Shown here: positions 6,880-9,500 of the stretch, one piece after another
Position numbering within the stretch: position 1 is the stretch's first letter
Layout: every line of letters starts with the position of its first letter
NCBI GenBank assembly: GCA_027347805.1
Contig: DAIEQP010000429.1
Location: forward strand, 1-9,500
DNA length: 9,500 bases
From: Ignavibacteria bacterium
Lineage (GTDB): Bacteria > Bacteroidota > Ignavibacteria > Ignavibacteriales > Melioribacteraceae
Direction of reading: 5' to 3'
The notes under the pieces: model-generated
What the model saw: only the letters and a program-made list of their open reading frames with translations
What the model was told of the DNA's origin: nothing
Database searches by the model: none
Program-made: the position numbers and the translations under genes

Positions 6880-7569
6880 ATGATACGCACAAATAGTTTG
6901 AGAAAAGTTTATAGCACCGAAGAAGTTGAAACGACAGCTTTGAATAATGTAAATATTGAAATTAATGAAGGGGAATTTGTTTCTATAATGGGGCCATCCG
7001 GATGCGGGAAATCAACGTTAATGAATGTGCTTGGATTACTTGATAATCCAACCGAAGGAGAATATTATTTCTTGAATCAAGAAGTATCAAAATACTCCGA
7101 GAAACAGCGAGCGTTGATGCGCAAACAAAATATTGGATTTGTCTTTCAGAGTTTCAACCTGATAGATGAATTAACTATTTATGAAAATGTCGAATTGCCG
7201 CTGCTTTATTTAAATGAAACTTTGCATGAAAGAAAGAAAAAAGTTGAGACGGTTCTTGAACGAATGCAGATAATGCACAGAAGAAATCATTTTCCGCAGC
7301 AGCTTTCAGGCGGGCAGCAGCAAAGAGTTGCAGTCGCAAGAGCATTGGTGGCTAACCCCAAAATAATTTTTGCCGATGAACCAACCGGAAATCTTGATTC
7401 TTCACATGGTGATGAAGTTATGCATATGCTTACCGAATTGAATGAGGCTGGTACAACAATAGTTATGGTAACACACTCACCCACATATGCAGAATTTGGC
7501 AATCGAGTAATTCATTTGTTTGACGGGAGAGTTGTAACTGAAAATTTTAATGAAGCTTTTAGAGTTTAA
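6880..7569 (+). CDS. ABC transporter ATP-binding protein (LolD/MacB type)
   Basis: A 229-residue ATPase that powers the permease encoded 35 bases upstream. All catalytic motifs are present: Walker A GPSGCGKST (38-46), Q-loop Gln90 (VFQSFNL), signature LSGGQQQR (142-149), Walker B IIFADE with catalytic Glu167, D-loop around NLDS (171-174) and switch His199 (VTHS). The pattern ETTALNNVNIEINEGEFVSIMG and the overall size are characteristic of the LolD/MacB/FtsE group. The start has the purine-rich sequence GAGATGAG just ahead of it. It is the last gene of the operon and is followed by a terminator. No fusion or missing residue is seen. Confidence 0.97.
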   Translation: MIRTNSLRKVYSTEEVETTALNNVNIEINEGEFVSIMGPSGCGKSTLMNVLGLLDNPTEGEYYFLNQEVSKYSEKQRALMRKQNIGFVFQSFNLIDELTIYENVELPLLYLNETLHERKKKVETVLERMQIMHRRNHFPQQLSGGQQQRVAVARALVANPKIIFADEPTGNLDSSHGDEVMHMLTELNEAGTTIVMVTHSPTYAEFGNRVIHLFDGRVVTENFNEAFRV

Positions 7570-7575
7570 CAAAAT

Positions 7576-7649
7576 CCCGGTTTGTTGAAAAATCCCTTAG
7601 CCGGCTTTCTATTATAGAAAGTAAAACAGCAAACCGGGCTGTTTTTCTT
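7576..7649 (+). terminator. Intrinsic terminator with nested hairpin closing the exporter operon
   Basis: CCCGGTTTGTTG (7576-7587) pairs with CAGCAAACCGGG (7627-7638): 12 pairs including one G-U. A T-rich run follows (TTTTTCTTT, 7642-7650). The 39-base interval contains a second perfect hairpin, CTTTCTA-TTA-TAGAAAG (7605-7621). It starts seven bases after the ATPase stop. The large loop with its own stem is unusual for a simple terminator, but the GC-rich stem and T tract fit the role. Confidence 0.75.
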
Positions 7650-7715
7650 TGTAAATTTATTATTATAATTATGTTTAATTGTACCTGGTAATTTTACAAA
7701 AGAAGAGCGGAATTT

Positions 7716-9437
7716 ATGAACACATCTAAATTACTATTACTTGTTTCCGGAATAATAACCGGATTCTTTTTTCTAACCAACACTTCTTTTGCGCAAGCAG
7801 ACCTTGTTTTGAAAAATGGGATTGTTGCAACACTTGAACCGACTAATTCAATTGTTGAAGCCGTTGCAATTAAAAATGGTAAAATTCTATTTACCGGAAA
7901 TAATAAAGAGATTGATAAATATGTCGGTAGATCAACCCAAGTAATTGATTTGAATGGAAAATTTGTAATGCCGGGATTTATAGAAAGTCACGCGCATTTT
8001 GTGGGATTGGGGGAGTCATTAATTAATCTTGATTTGCGGAGCGCTAAAAACAGGAATGAGGTTGTTGAATTAGTTTCTGCAAGAGTAAAAAAAATTAAAC
8101 CCGGTGAATGGATAATTGGAAGAGGCTGGCACCAGGAAAAATTTAATCCGGCACCTTCACCAAATGTAAACGGCTATCCTGTTCATGATTTATTAAGTGC
8201 CGCTACACCTGATAATCCTGTGATGCTTTCTCATGCAAGCGGACATGCAATATTCACAAATGCAAAAGCAATGCAGCTTGCTTTGGTTACAAACGCTACT
8301 CCCGATCCCGCGGGCGGAACAATTGTAAGAGATGAAAAAGGAAATGCTATTGGCGTCTTTGAAGAAAATGCCGAAAGCATTATTAAAAGAGTTTATGAAT
8401 ATCAACTTTCAAAACGAACATCGCTTGAAGTAAGAGACGACTATATCAAATCAATTAGTCTTGCAACAGAAGAATGTTTAAAGAAGGGGATAACATCAGT
8501 TCATGATGCTGGCGAACCTTTTGAAATTATTGACGTAATGAAACAGCTTGCCAACTCAAATAAATTGATGATCCGGTTAAATGTTATGGTTGGGGATACC
8601 TACGAAAAAATGAAAAGCAGTTTAGCCAAGTACAAAATTTCTGAAATGGAAAATAAATTTTTACGAGTTAAGTCTATTAAACAATATATGGATGGCGCGC
8701 TCGGATCCAGGGGCGCATGGCTTCTAAAACCATATTCGGATTTGCCAAATCATCTTGGTTCAAATGTTACACCGATAGAAGAACTGAAGAAAATTTGTGA
8801 GCTGGCAATAGAAAATGATTTTCAAATGAGAATACATGCAATTGGAGATAAGGCAAATCGCGAGGTTTTGAATTTGTACGAAAATATTTATTCTCTTTAT
8901 CCCGAGAAAAAAAATCTGCGGTGGTGTATAGAACATGCCCAGCATTTATCCGAACAGGATATACCCCGCTTTGCTAAACTTGGAATAATAGCCGCAATGC
9001 AGCCAGTACACTGCACATCAGATATGGGATTTGTACCAACCAGATTGGGAAATGATAGAACAAAAGAAGGCGCATATGTATGGAAGAAATTGATAAATTC
9101 AGGTGCAATAATTTGCAGCGGGACAGATTCTCCCGTTGAAGATGTTGACCCGATTAAAAACTTTTATGCCGCTGTTACTAGAAAAAATGAAAATGGAAAA
9201 GAATTTTATCCTGATCAAAAGATGACAAGGCTGGAAGCGCTACAATCTTATACGGTTTATGGGGCTTTCGCCTCGTTCGAGGAAAACGAAAAAGGATCAA
9301 TTAAAAATGGAAAATTTGCAGACCTGACGGTATTATCAAACGATCTTTTAAGTTGTAATGAGGATGAACTTTTGAAAACAAAAATTGTTTATACTATTGT
9401 GAATGGAAAAATATTGTATGATGCATCCAACAAATAA
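7716..9437 (+). CDS. Exported YtcJ-like amidohydrolase (Amidohydro_3 family)
   Basis: A 573-residue metal-dependent hydrolase. It has a signal peptide: Lys5, a hydrophobic core at about 6-23 and a likely cleavage site after Ala28 (FAQA|D). No lipobox Cys is present, so it is probably released to the periplasm. The mature part begins with the small beta domain typical of amidohydrolases (ADLVLKNGIVATLE). The barrel has the metal-binding HxH (His92, His94 in ESHAHFVG), His173 and His177 (LSHASGHA), a KxxxDG motif (Lys322-Gly327) that may supply the bridging lysine, His374 (RIHAIGDKAN), His407 (IEHAQH) and Asp471 (SGTDSP). This layout matches YtcJ and N-substituted formamide deformylase relatives. 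The bond cleaved is usually an amide or C-N bond, but the substrate cannot be assigned. The ribosome site is a purine stretch, AGAAGAGCGGA. It is separated from the exporter operon by a terminator, and an AT-rich stretch at 7651-7680 (TATAAT at 7664-7669) may contain its promoter. Confidence 0.92.
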   Translation: MNTSKLLLLVSGIITGFFFLTNTSFAQADLVLKNGIVATLEPTNSIVEAVAIKNGKILFTGNNKEIDKYVGRSTQVIDLNGKFVMPGFIESHAHFVGLGESLINLDLRSAKNRNEVVELVSARVKKIKPGEWIIGRGWHQEKFNPAPSPNVNGYPVHDLLSAATPDNPVMLSHASGHAIFTNAKAMQLALVTNATPDPAGGTIVRDEKGNAIGVFEENAESIIKRVYEYQLSKRTSLEVRDDYIKSISLATEECLKKGITSVHDAGEPFEIIDVMKQLANSNKLMIRLNVMVGDTYEKMKSSLAKYKISEMENKFLRVKSIKQYMDGALGSRGAWLLKPYSDLPNHLGSNVTPIEELKKICELAIENDFQMRIHAIGDKANREVLNLYENIYSLYPEKKNLRWCIEHAQHLSEQDIPRFAKLGIIAAMQPVHCTSDMGFVPTRLGNDRTKEGAYVWKKLINSGAIICSGTDSPVEDVDPIKNFYAAVTRKNENGKEFYPDQKMTRLEALQSYTVYGAFASFEENEKGSIKNGKFADLTVLSNDLLSCNEDELLKTKIVYTIVNGKILYDASNK

Positions 9438-9456
9438 TATATTTACAAAAAGGTTT

Positions 9457-9500
9457 ATGGGCAAAACAATGAAAAACTTTTTTATACTGACTTTTTTTAT
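9457..9500 (+). CDS. Start of a downstream gene, probably for an exported protein (partial)
   Basis: Only 14 codons are visible: MGKTMKNFFILTFF, with ATG at 9457 or the in-frame ATG at 9469. A basic residue or two followed by a run of Phe, Ile and Leu resembles the beginning of a signal peptide. AAAGG lies just ahead of the first ATG. The gap of 19 bases after the amidohydrolase stop suggests co-transcription with it. Too little is present to name a product. Confidence 0.45.
   Translation, partial: MGKTMKNFFILTFF

Noticed and set aside
9271..9282. Short palindrome CCTCG-TT-CGAGG in the amidohydrolase gene
   Set aside because: Five-base arms inside a coding sequence with no neighbouring signal, compatible with chance.

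Overview
The window looks like an AT-rich chromosomal segment from a Bacteroidota-type or related Ignavibacteria/Chlorobi-group bacterium. This rests on the style of the proteins: a double-FtsX ABC permease of about 800 residues ending in NPVTSLRYE, a sensor kinase with the H-box LTHEIMNSITPI, and a sigma-54 activator carrying GAFTDA in place of GAFTGA. The taxonomic call is inference. Several genes have recognisable purine-rich ribosome binding sites. No mobile element, CRISPR array, tRNA or rRNA was seen.

Left part, minus strand (1-2689): a two-component pair. The response regulator gene (1325-2689) encodes an NtrC-type protein (receiver, AAA+ sigma-54 activation domain, Fis-type HTH). One base after its stop codon a GTG-started sensor kinase gene begins (1323 down to 1). 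The window edge removes only its last few codons.

Centre (2690-2914): a divergent control region. It holds a cluster of inverted TGTTCG/CGAACA half-sites (2772-2809), followed about 60 bp later by a good sigma-54 (-24/-12) promoter match (2870-2885) pointing right. The simplest reading is that the regulator binds the half-site cluster as an enhancer and switches on the rightward operon.

Right operon, plus strand (2915-7569): a periplasmic adaptor (HlyD/MacA type), a previously easily missed 51-residue single-span membrane protein (4204-4359), an 813-residue FtsX/MacB-type permease and a LolD/MacB-type ATPase. Together they look like a tripartite-style ABC exporter or envelope-maintenance system without its own outer-membrane channel. 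The operon closes with a terminator that carries a second hairpin nested inside the first (7576-7649).

Far right (7716-9500): an independent unit with an exported YtcJ-like metal-dependent amidohydrolase. Nineteen bases after its stop comes the first part of another gene whose start looks like a signal peptide.

The most interesting points are the apparently self-contained sigma-54 control circuit, the small membrane protein built into the exporter operon, and a strong hairpin inside the adaptor coding sequence.
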